Origin: Leptospiraceae bacterium
GTDB lineage: Bacteria; Spirochaetota; Leptospiria; Leptospirales; Leptospiraceae
DNA length: 64,000 bases
Direction of reading: 5' to 3'
Assembly (NCBI GenBank): GCA_016708435.1
Contig: JADJFV010000001.1
Coordinates: forward strand, 806,001-870,000
Shown here piece after piece: positions 37,310-46,775 of this stretch; within the stretch, counting starts at the first letter, position 1, and each line of letters starts with the position of its first letter. The notes below the pieces were generated by a model that saw only the letters and a list, made by a program, of their open reading frames with translations, was not told the origin of the DNA and made no database searches. The translations under genes were made by a program, and so were the position numbers.

Positions 37310-39554
37310 ATTCATTTCGTTTCTTTTCCTCTTGTTTATTCTCAGTTCTTGTGAGGATAAGCAGGAGTTGCCCGTTATTGTTAATCCTGTTGATTTAACA
37401 AGAGAATTAAAATCTGCCAGAGAAGAAAAATTCCGATTCGAAGAAAAGAAGGATTTAGTTTCGCATTGGAAAAAGAATCCTTCTCGTTTTTCAGGACTTG
37501 CGCAAAGTAAGAAATGGCTCAACACACAGATTACATTTAATACTGATAAAACTTTTTTTATCAACCACTCGCAAGATTCTATTTTACTCACGCCAAATGC
37601 GAGCGTTGAATTTACTGTTAAGGCAGGAGTGTATTTACTAAATTTTGACGCTGGTATTTTATCGGATAATAGCGATAAGACCGGAAAGCTCACCATTGAG
37701 ATAGACGGAACATCCAACCCGGAGAACACTATTTTATTAGAGAATCTGGAATCATGGAATAACTTTGAACGCAAAATTCGAATTAACCAGAAAATTAAAT
37801 TTATATGGAAAGGTAATCAATCTTTTGCATTCATCGCTCATCCGATTCTGACACCAGCCGAATACAAAGCAGAAAGACCGAATATAATTCTATTTGTGAT
37901 TGATGCTTTACGTGCGGATACGCTTAGTTATACGGGATTTAAGTTTCCTGTTTCACCAAATATTGATGAGCTTACAGAGGATTCTATTGTATTTCCAAAA
38001 GCATTTGTCAATGCAAACTGGACGAAGCCTTCTATGCTTTCTATGTTTTACTCTGACTATGCATCCAATTTAGGAATTGGCAATATTGGATTTGATGTAA
38101 GTCCTGCTCAAAAGAAAGTATTCTATCAACCTTCTAGAAAGAATTTAATCAATAAACTAAGAGACAACTTTTATTATACCGCTAGCATTATGAACAATGT
38201 ATTCTTACTCGAATACACCGGCGTTGGTTTTGATATTGGATTTCATGAACTGATCCAAATAGGAAAAGACATAGACGATACAAAAAAAATAGCGGATGAG
38301 TCGATTGACTTCCTCAATCGCAATAAGCATTTTCCTTTTTTCTTGCATGTAAATTTCAATACACCGCATGGTTCGTATGAGCCGCCTGCACGTATCATGA
38401 AAGACTTACAACAAGAAACAGATCCTAAGATTTGGAATAAAGAAAATCCAACACTTAGAAGGTATTATGGAGAGATTCGTTATGCAGATGAAGAGCTAGG
38501 TAGAATCATAAAAGATTTAAAGGCTAAAAACTTATATGATGAGACTACCATTGTAGTAACCGCTGATCATGGAGAATTGTTTAGTGATCATCATAGATTT
38601 GAGGCTAATGGAGTGTATGGCGTAAAGTATGGACATGGAATGACTCATTTCGAAGAAGAAATACAAGTTCCTTTAATATTGAAACCTGCCAAGTCTTTGA
38701 AGAGTAAAATCCTATTTAAAAATTTCGATAAGCCTGTTTCTCTGTTATCCCTAACTCCAACTCTATTGGGATTATCAAATGTATCTTTTCACAAAAAAGA
38801 TTTTAGAGGAGTAGATTATTCTCGCTCTATGTTCGGAGAAACTTTTTTACAGGAAGAATCTATCTTTACAGAAGGAAGACTCTCTGAGTCAATAAGGACA
38901 AATAGATTCAAATACGTTCGTTTTTATCCCGCTTACACAAACTCACAATTAGCCGGAAGATATTTATCCGGCTCAGAGTTGGATGAACTGTATGATATAG
39001 AACATGATCTAGCGGAAAAACAAAATTTGGCGACAGAAAGTTCTCTATTTAAAACAGCCGAGCAAGAGTTGGAGAAGCATTCTCTCGTTACAAATTCCTT
39101 TCATATTCTTTTTCCTAAGAAATCCGAATCTGATATTTATTCTGGTTCCATGCAATTACAAGGAGCGATTTACAAAATTCGAAATCAAAAAGAGTTTGGA
39201 ATAAAAATTCAAAGCAAACGAAGTTTTAGCTTTGAGTTTAAAGGCAATGACTCACCCCGCGAAATCATTATTGATACTGTGCAACCTAGCTTTGAGTTCA
39301 ATTTATCCATTTATCTCAATCAAAAAACCGAAAAGTTTAGAGTTGGGAAATGGGGAATTTTACATCAAAGCTCTCTTGGAACTTACCCGCAAATTTTAAT
39401 CTCAAACTCTGCTCCTGCTGACTCGGAAAATGCAGATATACCTTGGATTTATAACGATGCCAAGCTCACGGGAGAAAAAGAAATAACCAGTTCTTCTGCA
39501 ATGGGAGAAGAAGTGAGACAAATTCTAAAGAGTTGGGGTTATATTCACGAGTGA
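37281..39554 (+). CDS. Sulfatase/LtaS-fold lipoprotein, overlapping gyrA
   Basis: 757 residues with a signal peptide and lipobox LFILSSC, so probably an envelope lipoprotein. From about 205 it has the alkaline-phosphatase-superfamily sulfatase fold: NIILFVIDALRADTLSYTG (first metal acids), NWTKPSML at the nucleophile position, HGSYEPP, VVTADHGELFSDHH (metal Asp/His). The nucleophile is Thr rather than Cys or Ser, as in LtaS-like phosphoglycerol transferases, so it may be a phospho- rather than sulfo-transferase/hydrolase (inference). The C-terminal 200 residues are extra and beta-rich. Only TTG/CTG starts exist (37281, 37287), all inside gyrA. Confidence 0.85.
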   Translation: MTLLFSKANKFISFLFLLFILSSCEDKQELPVIVNPVDLTRELKSAREEKFRFEEKKDLVSHWKKNPSRFSGLAQSKKWLNTQITFNTDKTFFINHSQDSILLTPNASVEFTVKAGVYLLNFDAGILSDNSDKTGKLTIEIDGTSNPENTILLENLESWNNFERKIRINQKIKFIWKGNQSFAFIAHPILTPAEYKAERPNIILFVIDALRADTLSYTGFKFPVSPNIDELTEDSIVFPKAFVNANWTKPSMLSMFYSDYASNLGIGNIGFDVSPAQKKVFYQPSRKNLINKLRDNFYYTASIMNNVFLLEYTGVGFDIGFHELIQIGKDIDDTKKIADESIDFLNRNKHFPFFLHVNFNTPHGSYEPPARIMKDLQQETDPKIWNKENPTLRRYYGEIRYADEELGRIIKDLKAKNLYDETTIVVTADHGELFSDHHRFEANGVYGVKYGHGMTHFEEEIQVPLILKPAKSLKSKILFKNFDKPVSLLSLTPTLLGLSNVSFHKKDFRGVDYSRSMFGETFLQEESIFTEGRLSESIRTNRFKYVRFYPAYTNSQLAGRYLSGSELDELYDIEHDLAEKQNLATESSLFKTAEQELEKHSLVTNSFHILFPKKSESDIYSGSMQLQGAIYKIRNQKEFGIKIQSKRSFSFEFKGNDSPREIIIDTVQPSFEFNLSIYLNQKTEKFRVGKWGILHQSSLGTYPQILISNSAPADSENADIPWIYNDAKLTGEKEITSSSAMGEEVRQILKSWGYIHE

Positions 39555-39640
39555 AAGATTTCGTTTCCTAGAAAAAAATTTCTATTGAAAAGAAAACTCA
39601 GCTTTTGTAGTTTAAGTAATTTAATGGAGATTTTAAACAT

Positions 39641-40120
39641 TTGCCTCGTATAATTGGAATTGATCCCGGCTCGCATAGAGTTGGTTACGCACTACTAGAC
39701 AGAGATGATAAGACTCGCAAAGTAACTTTAATCGACTATGGAACGATTGAAGTAAAATCGGAAATTCAATCTCCTGAAAGTCTAGTTTTAGTTCACATAG
39801 AACTAAAAGAAATTCTTAAAAAATATAAACCAGAAGTGGCAAGCGTAGAAGAGCTTTTCTTTTTTAAAAATCAAAAGACGGTTGCACAAGTTTATGAGGC
39901 GCGTGGTGTTATTTTATTTACGTTAATTGAAAGAGGATTAAAAATCTTAGAACCGACGATCACTCAAATTAAAAAAGGTGTTACAGGTAGCGGAACAGCA
40001 GACAAGAAGCAGGTAAAAGAAGCGATCAAATTAATTCTAGGTTTAAAAGAATTAAAAGGTCACGATGATTCCTGGGATGCAGTTGCTGCCGGCTTCGTTG
40101 GTCTTGCCATGTTTAGATAA
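39641..40120 (+). CDS. ruvC: Holliday junction resolvase RuvC
   Basis: Endonuclease that cleaves Holliday junctions with RuvAB. 159 residues starting with TTG, with GGAG upstream. The catalytic acids are visible: Asp8 in GIDPGS, Glu70 in SVEELFF, and Asp143/Asp146 in HDDSWDAVA. KNQKTVAQVYEARGV is the conserved family helix. ruvA and ruvB are not in the window. It lies 86 bp after the sulfatase-fold gene and just before the FadL-like gene. Confidence 0.96.
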   Translation: MPRIIGIDPGSHRVGYALLDRDDKTRKVTLIDYGTIEVKSEIQSPESLVLVHIELKEILKKYKPEVASVEELFFFKNQKTVAQVYEARGVILFTLIERGLKILEPTITQIKKGVTGSGTADKKQVKEAIKLILGLKELKGHDDSWDAVAAGFVGLAMFR

Positions 40121-40151
40121 CGATTATGTATTTTACGGAAAGAGGAATTTT

Positions 40152-41690
40152 ATGTTTTTAAGAAAGAATGGAATTATACTGGCTTGTGGACTTTTGTTAC
40201 TTGGAGGTTACTCTTTATTTGCCGGTGATTTTGGAGATGTGTATGGAGCACATCCTGCGGCTAACGGTATGGGTAATGCGGTAACGGCTACTGTTAATAA
40301 TTCATCTGCTGTATATTATAACGTAGCGGGACTTGGTAGGCTTTCCGAAGGAGATATGCTTACAGCATTAGCTGATAAAAAGAAATGGGAAAAAGAAAAT
40401 GGAGTTGCCGCAACAACTGAACCTAAAAAAACATTTCGTCAGAATATGACAGAGTTCCTTAGTGATGCAAAAAAGGATTTATTCTCGAATAAGCCTTTAG
40501 AAAGACCGACACGAAATGTGAACGAAATCACTCTTCAATATAATTATGCAAATCCTCATTTAAATGCTTCTATGCTTTCTATCGGTGACAGTGCCAAGAA
40601 AGCGATCGGCGGTTACCAAGCGCAAAATACCAATACTCCGGTGAGTCAGGATTTATCTAAGCTAGCGGATGATTATGCAGGACTTGGTTTAACAATCAAT
40701 CTGAATAATATCTATGATTTTAAAAGAACTATTCGCTTTGGCTTAAACGTATTAGCCCCTGCTACTGGAAATCTTCTAACGATTAACGATGTTAATCCGA
40801 CAACACATAGATATTTACAATACGGTGTTGCAAACCAAAAGCCAACTATCATGGGTGGAACTGGAATTGAAATCATTAAGGATAGATTATTTGCTGGCGT
40901 TGGCTTTACTGCTATTGCCGGCGGAGGTGGTGCTATTCTTTTAAAAGATGTCCCTCTTTCGCCTAACAGCGTTATACCAAACCAACAAGTTATTCTGGAA
41001 GTAAAACCAATTATCAATCCAACCTATGGACTTGCCTTTACTTACGGAAAATTTTCCGGTGGAGTTTCTTATAGAAGAGAAACAGCATTAGCCGTTAATT
41101 CGCTTGGTGCAAGAGCACAAACCATTCTATTAGGAATTCAATTGGACTTTGATGTTGCCTTATACGATTTATTTTCACCAAGAAAATGGGCTTACGGACT
41201 TTCTTATAAACCAAACGGCAAATGGGTGTTTTCCTTTGATATGAATCGCGAGCTTTGGAGTCAGTTGGGATACAAGAATAAATTCGTTGGAACAGAATTC
41301 ATGTCTAGAACAAAGGCTGCCTATTCAGAACCATTTCATTTAGTTGATGTGACTGTCCTTCGAGCAGGCACAGAATACAAATGGAGTGATAGTCTTCGTA
41401 TTCGAGGAGGAATTGCAAGAAGACCAAAGGCTACTCCCGATATACCCGGGGCGAACAATTGGATTGATTTTGATAGAATGATATATACAGCCGGAATTTC
41501 TTATATTCTTTTTCCGGGAATGCGTTTTTTGGAAAATCTAAAAAACCCAGTCGTAATTGATGCAGTGCTAGAGCACCAAGAGCTTAAATCAATGAAGGTT
41601 TATAAATATGCACCTACTCCTAAAAATCCTAATTATAGTGTAGGTGGAAGTGTTTGGCATATCGGAGTTTCCGCGACTATGTTCTTTTGA
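40152..41690 (+). CDS. FadL/OmpP1-like outer-membrane transporter
   Basis: About 512 residues. The start at 40152 follows AGAGGAA; the frame extends upstream into ruvC without an SD. Signal peptide MFLRKNGIILACGLLLLGG, cleaved near SLFAG. The mature N-terminus GDVYGAHPAANGMGNAVTA and SAVYYNVAGLG is the FadL-type hatch motif (normally NPAG, here NVAG). The rest is a beta barrel ending in SATMFF with a terminal Phe. FadL-like proteins take up long-chain fatty acids or other hydrophobic compounds. The MarR gene just downstream may regulate it. Confidence 0.83.
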   Translation: MFLRKNGIILACGLLLLGGYSLFAGDFGDVYGAHPAANGMGNAVTATVNNSSAVYYNVAGLGRLSEGDMLTALADKKKWEKENGVAATTEPKKTFRQNMTEFLSDAKKDLFSNKPLERPTRNVNEITLQYNYANPHLNASMLSIGDSAKKAIGGYQAQNTNTPVSQDLSKLADDYAGLGLTINLNNIYDFKRTIRFGLNVLAPATGNLLTINDVNPTTHRYLQYGVANQKPTIMGGTGIEIIKDRLFAGVGFTAIAGGGGAILLKDVPLSPNSVIPNQQVILEVKPIINPTYGLAFTYGKFSGGVSYRRETALAVNSLGARAQTILLGIQLDFDVALYDLFSPRKWAYGLSYKPNGKWVFSFDMNRELWSQLGYKNKFVGTEFMSRTKAAYSEPFHLVDVTVLRAGTEYKWSDSLRIRGGIARRPKATPDIPGANNWIDFDRMIYTAGISYILFPGMRFLENLKNPVVIDAVLEHQELKSMKVYKYAPTPKNPNYSVGGSVWHIGVSATMFF

Positions 41691-41742
41691 TCTGAAAGTT
41701 TATTTGTTGCATTTTATAAAAAGATATCCAACGTATACATCA

Positions 41743-42195
41743 ATGGGCACAAAATACAAGGGTTCAAGTGAAGATGTTCTGTCGCTCAATGCGTTTATAT
41801 GCTTAGCTAGAGCAGCGGACTCAATTAACAACAGATTAAACTCATATATCTCTGGCTATAGCTTAACCATTAGTCAATTTGGAATTTTAGAAGCGTTATA
41901 TCATATGGGTTCGATGTGCCAAAAACAACTCAGCGATAAAATTTTAAAATCAACTGCAAACATTACAACCGTAATAGACAACTTAGAAAAACGTTCTCTC
42001 GTTAAACGCATTCGCCAAGAAGCGGATCGCCGTTATATCACTGTTGAATTAACAGAAAAGGGAAGGAAACTTATCCAAGAGATTTTTCCCGAACATGTAA
42101 AACATATTAACGAAGAGATGGCGATTCTTTCGAAAGAAGAAAAATTACATTTAAAAAATCTCTGCAAGATAGTTGGCAAGAAAGAAAGATGTTAG
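41743..42195 (+). CDS. MarR-family transcriptional regulator
   Basis: About 150 residues from the ATG at 41743; an earlier in-frame start lies within the FadL-like gene. The winged helix-turn-helix is clear: ISQFGILEALYHMG, KQLSDKILKSTANITTVIDNLEKRSLVKRIRQEADRRY (recognition helix and wing with the DRR basic tip), then LTEKGRKLIQ and a dimerisation helix. MarR proteins bind palindromic operators and release on small aromatic or fatty ligands. It is 53 bp after the FadL-like gene. Upstream SD is weak. Confidence 0.93.
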   Translation: MGTKYKGSSEDVLSLNAFICLARAADSINNRLNSYISGYSLTISQFGILEALYHMGSMCQKQLSDKILKSTANITTVIDNLEKRSLVKRIRQEADRRYITVELTEKGRKLIQEIFPEHVKHINEEMAILSKEEKLHLKNLCKIVGKKERC

Positions 42196-42215
42196 GGCTT
42201 GCGGATAACAGTTGT

Positions 42216-42638
42216 TTATTCTCCAATTTTAAAATTAAATTTGGAAGCAAATTCCAATTGTTTTTTTTGTAAGTCTTTGTCTAGTTCTTCATCCCTGTTT
42301 TGAATTGCTTCTTGTCCTTTTGAACTCCATTTCCCATCAATGACTTCTTGATAAAAATTACAAACAGCCAGTGCAGAGTTTAGAAGGGAATCATTACCTT
42401 CAAAATTTCCTAGTTTCTCTATTTTTACTTTTGAATCCGGCACTGCTTTTTTGAATCTATCAATCGCTGCATCTAGTTCCGGTCCATCTTTTAATGCAAT
42501 TTCTTTTTCTAAGTCAGCTAGAAATTTCATTTCTAGAGCAATGGCATTATTGTATTGCTTTGCCTTTTCGGAATTTCTATTACAGAATGAAATGAATAGA
42601 ATTAGGATACTTACGAATAAAATTTTTGTATTTCTCAA
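42216..42638 (-). CDS. Small helical lipoprotein
   Basis: 140 residues with signal peptide and lipobox LILFISFC (Cys19). The mature part is a mostly alpha-helical, charged domain (EMKFLADLEKEIALKDG, KKAVPDSKVKIEKL), likely a helical bundle in the envelope. No named family recognised. It converges with marR across a 20-bp gap and lies downstream of the terminator of the OmpL47-like gene on the same strand, so it should have its own promoter. Confidence 0.75.
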   Translation of the reverse strand: MRNTKILFVSILILFISFCNRNSEKAKQYNNAIALEMKFLADLEKEIALKDGPELDAAIDRFKKAVPDSKVKIEKLGNFEGNDSLLNSALAVCNFYQEVIDGKWSSKGQEAIQNRDEELDKDLQKKQLEFASKFNFKIGE

Positions 42639-42667
42639 ATGAAATCTCCTTTGTATATAAGTAAAAA

Positions 42668-42693
42668 AAAAGGAAGAGGTTACTCTTCCTTTT
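42668..42693 (-). terminator. Rho-independent terminator of the OmpL47-like gene
   Basis: On the minus strand AAAAGGAAGAG, loop TAAC and CTCTTCCTTTT form an 11-bp stem followed directly by more T residues. It lies about 25 bp beyond the stop at 42716. A textbook intrinsic terminator. Confidence 0.88.
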
Positions 42694-42715
42694 GCGATAA
42701 AGATTTAAAAATTAA

Positions 42716-43828
42716 TTATTTTTTTTCTGGAGAACTCATTTTAGGTTCAACTTTTTTTCCAGCATCGCCAGCATCTACTTTTGGATCTAAAATATTGTGC
42801 TTAGAAACAGGAGCCTTAAAGTCTACACGGCAAGAGAACTCAACTACATCAGATAAGTTTCCAGAAATATCAGCAGCACGGAAATAAATTTTGTAAACGT
42901 CCATTTCAGGAACTTTCACAGTGCCTGCTTTGAATTCTTTCCATTCTCCCGGAGCCCCTACACTGTATTCAATTTTTGCAATTCCAGATTCAGCATCATT
43001 TGCATCTGCAACTATAAAAGAATCTCTTTTACAAAAAGTTATGTTGTTAATTGTAACTGGTTTTGGATCAGATTTAACAACAACAGTTGGTTTTTTATCG
43101 TCGATAGAAAAGTTAAGAACTTTCTTCTTGGATAAGTTATAAACATTATCTAGCGCTCGCACAGCGATTTCGTAATCTCCACCTTTTGTGAAAACTTGAT
43201 CTTCGGTTACTGGTAAGTTGCCTTCACCATTTACGTTTAGGACCACGAGATTCACGCCTGCACCTGTGTCAGTTGCCTGAACGTTTAGTTTAACACCTGG
43301 TTTGTAGTATTGAATGTCGCCTGGTTTAATTCCTTCACCAATCATTTTTGCTTCCAATTCAGGAGCTTTTGTGTCTACATTGATTTTGTAGGTTTGTGGT
43401 TTCTCTACACTACCCAAAATATCAACGCTTCTATAAGTTAGATTGTATACGCCTTCTTTTTCGAGAGCGATCGGATTTGAATAGGTGGAATACGGACCAC
43501 CGTCTATTTGGTATTCAATATAAGCAACGGCAGCAGAATTTTCTTCTGGTTGTAGATGAAAGCGATACTCTCCGTTCGTATAAAGAGCACCAGCTTCATT
43601 CTTGAAAATAACACTTTTTCTGTTTTTCAATGCTGTTTTCATCATTTCATGAAACTTTTCTTTGTCTTTAAAAGCAGCTCTATCTACTATCTGGCTTTTA
43701 TTATCAGTGGTGATCTCATTGTTCTTGAGCGATTTCAAGTCTAGAAATGCCCCGGTGCTTTCTTGCGATACCAGTGCATAGGTTAAAAATAAAATTGTTA
43801 CAGTGAGTAATGTCAAAATTCTTTTCAC
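42716..43828 (-). CDS. OmpL47-like exported protein with Ig-like repeats
   Basis: 370 residues with a signal peptide (MKRILTLLTVTILFLTYALVS). After a charged helical stretch, about three Ig-like/OmpL47-type beta domains follow: AYIEYQIDGGPYSTY to YRSVDILGSVEKPQTYKINVD, a middle repeat with VQATDTGAGVNLVVLNVNG to VRALDNVYNLSKKKVL, and IAKIEYSVGAPGEWKEF to YFRAADISGNLSDVVEF. The recurring pattern (IEY.VD..G.W, then .R..D..GN.S) is that of Leptospira surface protein OmpL47. Surface location or host binding is not shown by the sequence. A strong terminator follows. Confidence 0.75.
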   Translation of the reverse strand: MKRILTLLTVTILFLTYALVSQESTGAFLDLKSLKNNEITTDNKSQIVDRAAFKDKEKFHEMMKTALKNRKSVIFKNEAGALYTNGEYRFHLQPEENSAAVAYIEYQIDGGPYSTYSNPIALEKEGVYNLTYRSVDILGSVEKPQTYKINVDTKAPELEAKMIGEGIKPGDIQYYKPGVKLNVQATDTGAGVNLVVLNVNGEGNLPVTEDQVFTKGGDYEIAVRALDNVYNLSKKKVLNFSIDDKKPTVVVKSDPKPVTINNITFCKRDSFIVADANDAESGIAKIEYSVGAPGEWKEFKAGTVKVPEMDVYKIYFRAADISGNLSDVVEFSCRVDFKAPVSKHNILDPKVDAGDAGKKVEPKMSSPEKK

Positions 43829-44046
43829 GGTTAAACCTTCCTATTGATTTGTGTCTTAAGTATAGCTCATAAAAATATAGGTATTATGTAAAGAAAAAAA
43901 GGGTAAAAATTTCGAAGAGTATTTCATTGACTTTTAAATATCCCTTCCTACTTACATACAGTAAATGCTTAATACTTTCTAAGTTTTTATAAAAATCTTT
44001 TTTTTTACTAGATGCTTACGAATCAAAAATTATACTATTTCAAATA

Positions 44047-44709
44047 ATGAAACTTTTTACCATAATTCTATTCCTACTTTGCTACCCAATATTGCCTACG
44101 TCCGAATTAGAAAATGACCCTGCATTCGTAGATTTCAAAACCAAGCTTGACTCAGGATGGAAAGTATATGTTAAGAAAAATTTACTTCAAATTGAAAGAA
44201 AAGAGCCAGTCTTTGTTATGCCTGAAAATAGAACGAATGCTCCTCCAACGTTAGGCGAAACAGAAAGCGATAAAATTGCTAGAATGAAAAAATATGGGAT
44301 GAAGATGAAGCCGGCTTTGATTTACGAAATTCAGAAAAGATGGACAGTAAATGATTCCATCGAAGCAGAAACCAATCGAGAAGAAGTTCAGAATAAAATA
44401 CATTCCCTTCCTAAGAAATACAAAATCGAGCGTTTACTAGATAGAGAATTATCTAAGAAAGGAGGAGAAATCTATATTCCCAAAACAGTAAAAGAAAAAA
44501 GAAAAGTAAAAGAATATTTCGCAGCAAAATCCAAACTTGAAAAAAAAATGCCGCGTATACCTGATTATCATTTTAATAAGTTCACTCTCTTTTTAATATC
44601 CAAAAGAGGAGTAAATAATGATTATGCGGAAGTATATCCTGAATCTGTAACAGGAGAATTCATAAAAGTAGAAAAACTCTTATTTAAATATAGGGCTAAA
44701 GAAGATTAA
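44047..44709 (+). CDS. Exported protein of unknown function
   Basis: 220 residues with a signal peptide (MKLFTIILFLLCYPILPTS). The mature part is basic and charged (KYKIERLLDRELSKKGGEIY, KEKRKVKEYFAAKSKLEKK), with no motif I can name. No SD is evident; the ATG follows an AT-rich region. Downstream genes on the same strand also encode exported proteins, but a 112-bp gap separates them. Probably lineage-specific. Confidence 0.68.
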   Translation: MKLFTIILFLLCYPILPTSELENDPAFVDFKTKLDSGWKVYVKKNLLQIERKEPVFVMPENRTNAPPTLGETESDKIARMKKYGMKMKPALIYEIQKRWTVNDSIEAETNREEVQNKIHSLPKKYKIERLLDRELSKKGGEIYIPKTVKEKRKVKEYFAAKSKLEKKMPRIPDYHFNKFTLFLISKRGVNNDYAEVYPESVTGEFIKVEKLLFKYRAKED

Positions 44710-44821
44710 CCATTAAATTTTTTAATGCATCAAGTTATTTATTATTAAACCGGTCGCTACTTTCACATACTCTCTAAAATTTCTACTTGACTCAAAAGAT
44801 TTTATCCTCACTGATGCAACT

Positions 44822-45946
44822 ATGCAACGAATTATTTATATCCTCATTTTCATTTCCTCTTTCTTTTGTTACAAATGCCAAACAACAAAAGATAATATTC
44901 CTAAAGAAAAAGTTCCTATTCTGTTTCAAGTCTCTAATGAACACAAAGCCTTTTTTGTAGATCTCAATAAGAATGAATACACAGAGGCGGAGATAACAGA
45001 TATTTTCCTCAAACGAAAAGAAATAGCCCGCACTGTATGCGAAATGATTTACGGACAAAAAAAATACTCCAAGGAAATCGTAACCCAGTTTATTACGGCA
45101 GACAGTTTCACTAAAGAACCGTTTAAGACTTGGGGACATCCTGTTCCAAAACTCATTGCAGGTTGTTGGAATTTCTTTAAGTTAAATGATGTTCACCCAA
45201 ATCGTGATTTTGCGCTACTTGCAAAATTATATCCTACTGAGGCTAAGGATTGTTTTACTGTCGGATTTATGCAAGCGTATCTAATGCACAATACTCTTGG
45301 TTGTAAAAATCTTACTATGCTAGATATTGATTGGAAAATTCTAGAAGGTCATAAACAAATTCTTGCACTTTTTCATGCAAAAGGATTTGACTCAGAAATG
45401 AAAATTCCAACCTCTCTTTCTCAGCTAAAGCTTGGTTGGATTGCTCGCTTTGATGGACGCCCAATGGAAGCCGAAATCAAGACAGACCTAAATAGTTTAT
45501 GCTTTGCCGAGCATCATAAAATGTGCACAAACATTTTACTTGATTTTCAAAAGAATTTTTTAAATCTAGATGCAATTTACTTACGATTATCCGCGCTTCA
45601 TGATAGCAATTTCAAGATGAATACAACAAACACAAAAGTAATCTATCTGAGTAACGCAATAGACGACATTTACACAAACAAACAGCAGTTTGATTCTATG
45701 ATGGCGCAAACAGCAAATGCATTTGCAACAGGACAAAAGGCAATCTTTGTCCACCATGCTGCGGGTCGTTCTCTATTCGGAATCTACGAGTTAAAGAAAA
45801 CAGAATCGGGTCATGAAATCACAACCGTTTGCAAGGACAAATACCTGACTACTCCCGTTGCTGAGGTTACTTCTGAGTATTCCACACACTTCGAAAGAGT
45901 AACGGCTAATAAGAAATTTCCCACCTGCGAAACTTTACTGAAATAA
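44822..45946 (+). CDS. Putative lipoprotein of unknown function, paired with DUF4846 gene
   Basis: 374 residues. The N-terminus is a hydrophobic signal segment ending in FFCYKC, where Cys16 or Cys19 could be lipidated. The mature protein has several Cys (for example GCWNFF, DCFTVGF, LGCKNL) and a repeated-looking hydrophobic core; family not recognised. It ends one base before the next ATG, so the two genes form a translational pair whose partner carries DUF4846, and both are expected in the envelope. Confidence 0.68.
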   Translation: MQRIIYILIFISSFFCYKCQTTKDNIPKEKVPILFQVSNEHKAFFVDLNKNEYTEAEITDIFLKRKEIARTVCEMIYGQKKYSKEIVTQFITADSFTKEPFKTWGHPVPKLIAGCWNFFKLNDVHPNRDFALLAKLYPTEAKDCFTVGFMQAYLMHNTLGCKNLTMLDIDWKILEGHKQILALFHAKGFDSEMKIPTSLSQLKLGWIARFDGRPMEAEIKTDLNSLCFAEHHKMCTNILLDFQKNFLNLDAIYLRLSALHDSNFKMNTTNTKVIYLSNAIDDIYTNKQQFDSMMAQTANAFATGQKAIFVHHAAGRSLFGIYELKKTESGHEITTVCKDKYLTTPVAEVTSEYSTHFERVTANKKFPTCETLLK

Positions 45947-45947
45947 A

Positions 45948-46775
45948 ATGAATCAAGGATTTATTGTATTTCTTCTTGGCTTAGTGTATTGTAGCCCTGC
46001 ATTGCCGGAATCAAATTTTATAAATCCAAAAGGAAAAACAGTTCAAACACGGATTCAAGTTCCAGAAGGTTATAATCGAATAAAGTCTTCTAAAGAAAGC
46101 TTTGGAGAATATCTACAAAGCTTTCCAGTAAAAAAAGATGGGACAAAAGTATTACTCTATAATGGGAAAACCAAAACCCCCAAAGATGTTTATGTTGCAG
46201 TGCTTGCTATAGACATTGGAGAAAAAGATTTACAACAATGCGCTGATGCAATTATGCGGCTAAGAGCGGAATACCTCTTCTCGAAAGAACGCTATGGAGA
46301 AATTCATTTTAACTTTACAAATGGATTTACTGCGGATTATACAAAGTATGCGAAAGGAAATCGAATTAAATTCAAAGGCAATACCACTTATTGGACTCAA
46401 TCATCGCAAGCTGATTTCTCGTATAAGAATTTTAAAAACTACTTAGAGCTTGTGTTTAACTATGCAGGATCAGCTTCACTCTCAAAAGAATTAAAAAAAG
46501 TAAAGAGCTTAAATGAATTAGAAATTGGAGATATTTTTATTCAAGGTGGATCCCCCGGTCACGCAGTAATTGTCCTTGATAGCGCAAAATCGAAAGTTAC
46601 CAATGAGAAAATTTTCTTACTAGCTCAGAGCTATATGCCAGCACAAGATATTCAGATTCTAAAAAATCCAGAGGACAATGAATTAAGTCCCTGGTATACA
46701 AATAAAAATCTAGACACACTCATTACACCGGAATGGACTTTTAAAAAGACAGATTTGAAAAGATTTGCCGAGTGA
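45948..46775 (+). CDS. DUF4846-family exported protein
   Basis: 275 residues: short signal peptide (MNQGFIVFLLGLVYCSPALP), then the DUF4846 domain with RIQVPEGYNRI, DVYVAVLAIDIG, CADAIMRLRAEYLF, FKNYLELVFNYAGSASL, IGDIFIQGGSPGHAVIVLD and AQSYMPAQDIQIL. The GSPGHAVIVLD segment, with its conserved His, and the Cys in CADAIMRL suggest an NlpC/P60-like peptidase fold, as seen in several DUF48xx families (inference). It starts one base after the upstream stop and abuts, with no gap, the convergent phosphatase gene. Confidence 0.82.
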   Translation: MNQGFIVFLLGLVYCSPALPESNFINPKGKTVQTRIQVPEGYNRIKSSKESFGEYLQSFPVKKDGTKVLLYNGKTKTPKDVYVAVLAIDIGEKDLQQCADAIMRLRAEYLFSKERYGEIHFNFTNGFTADYTKYAKGNRIKFKGNTTYWTQSSQADFSYKNFKNYLELVFNYAGSASLSKELKKVKSLNELEIGDIFIQGGSPGHAVIVLDSAKSKVTNEKIFLLAQSYMPAQDIQILKNPEDNELSPWYTNKNLDTLITPEWTFKKTDLKRFAE

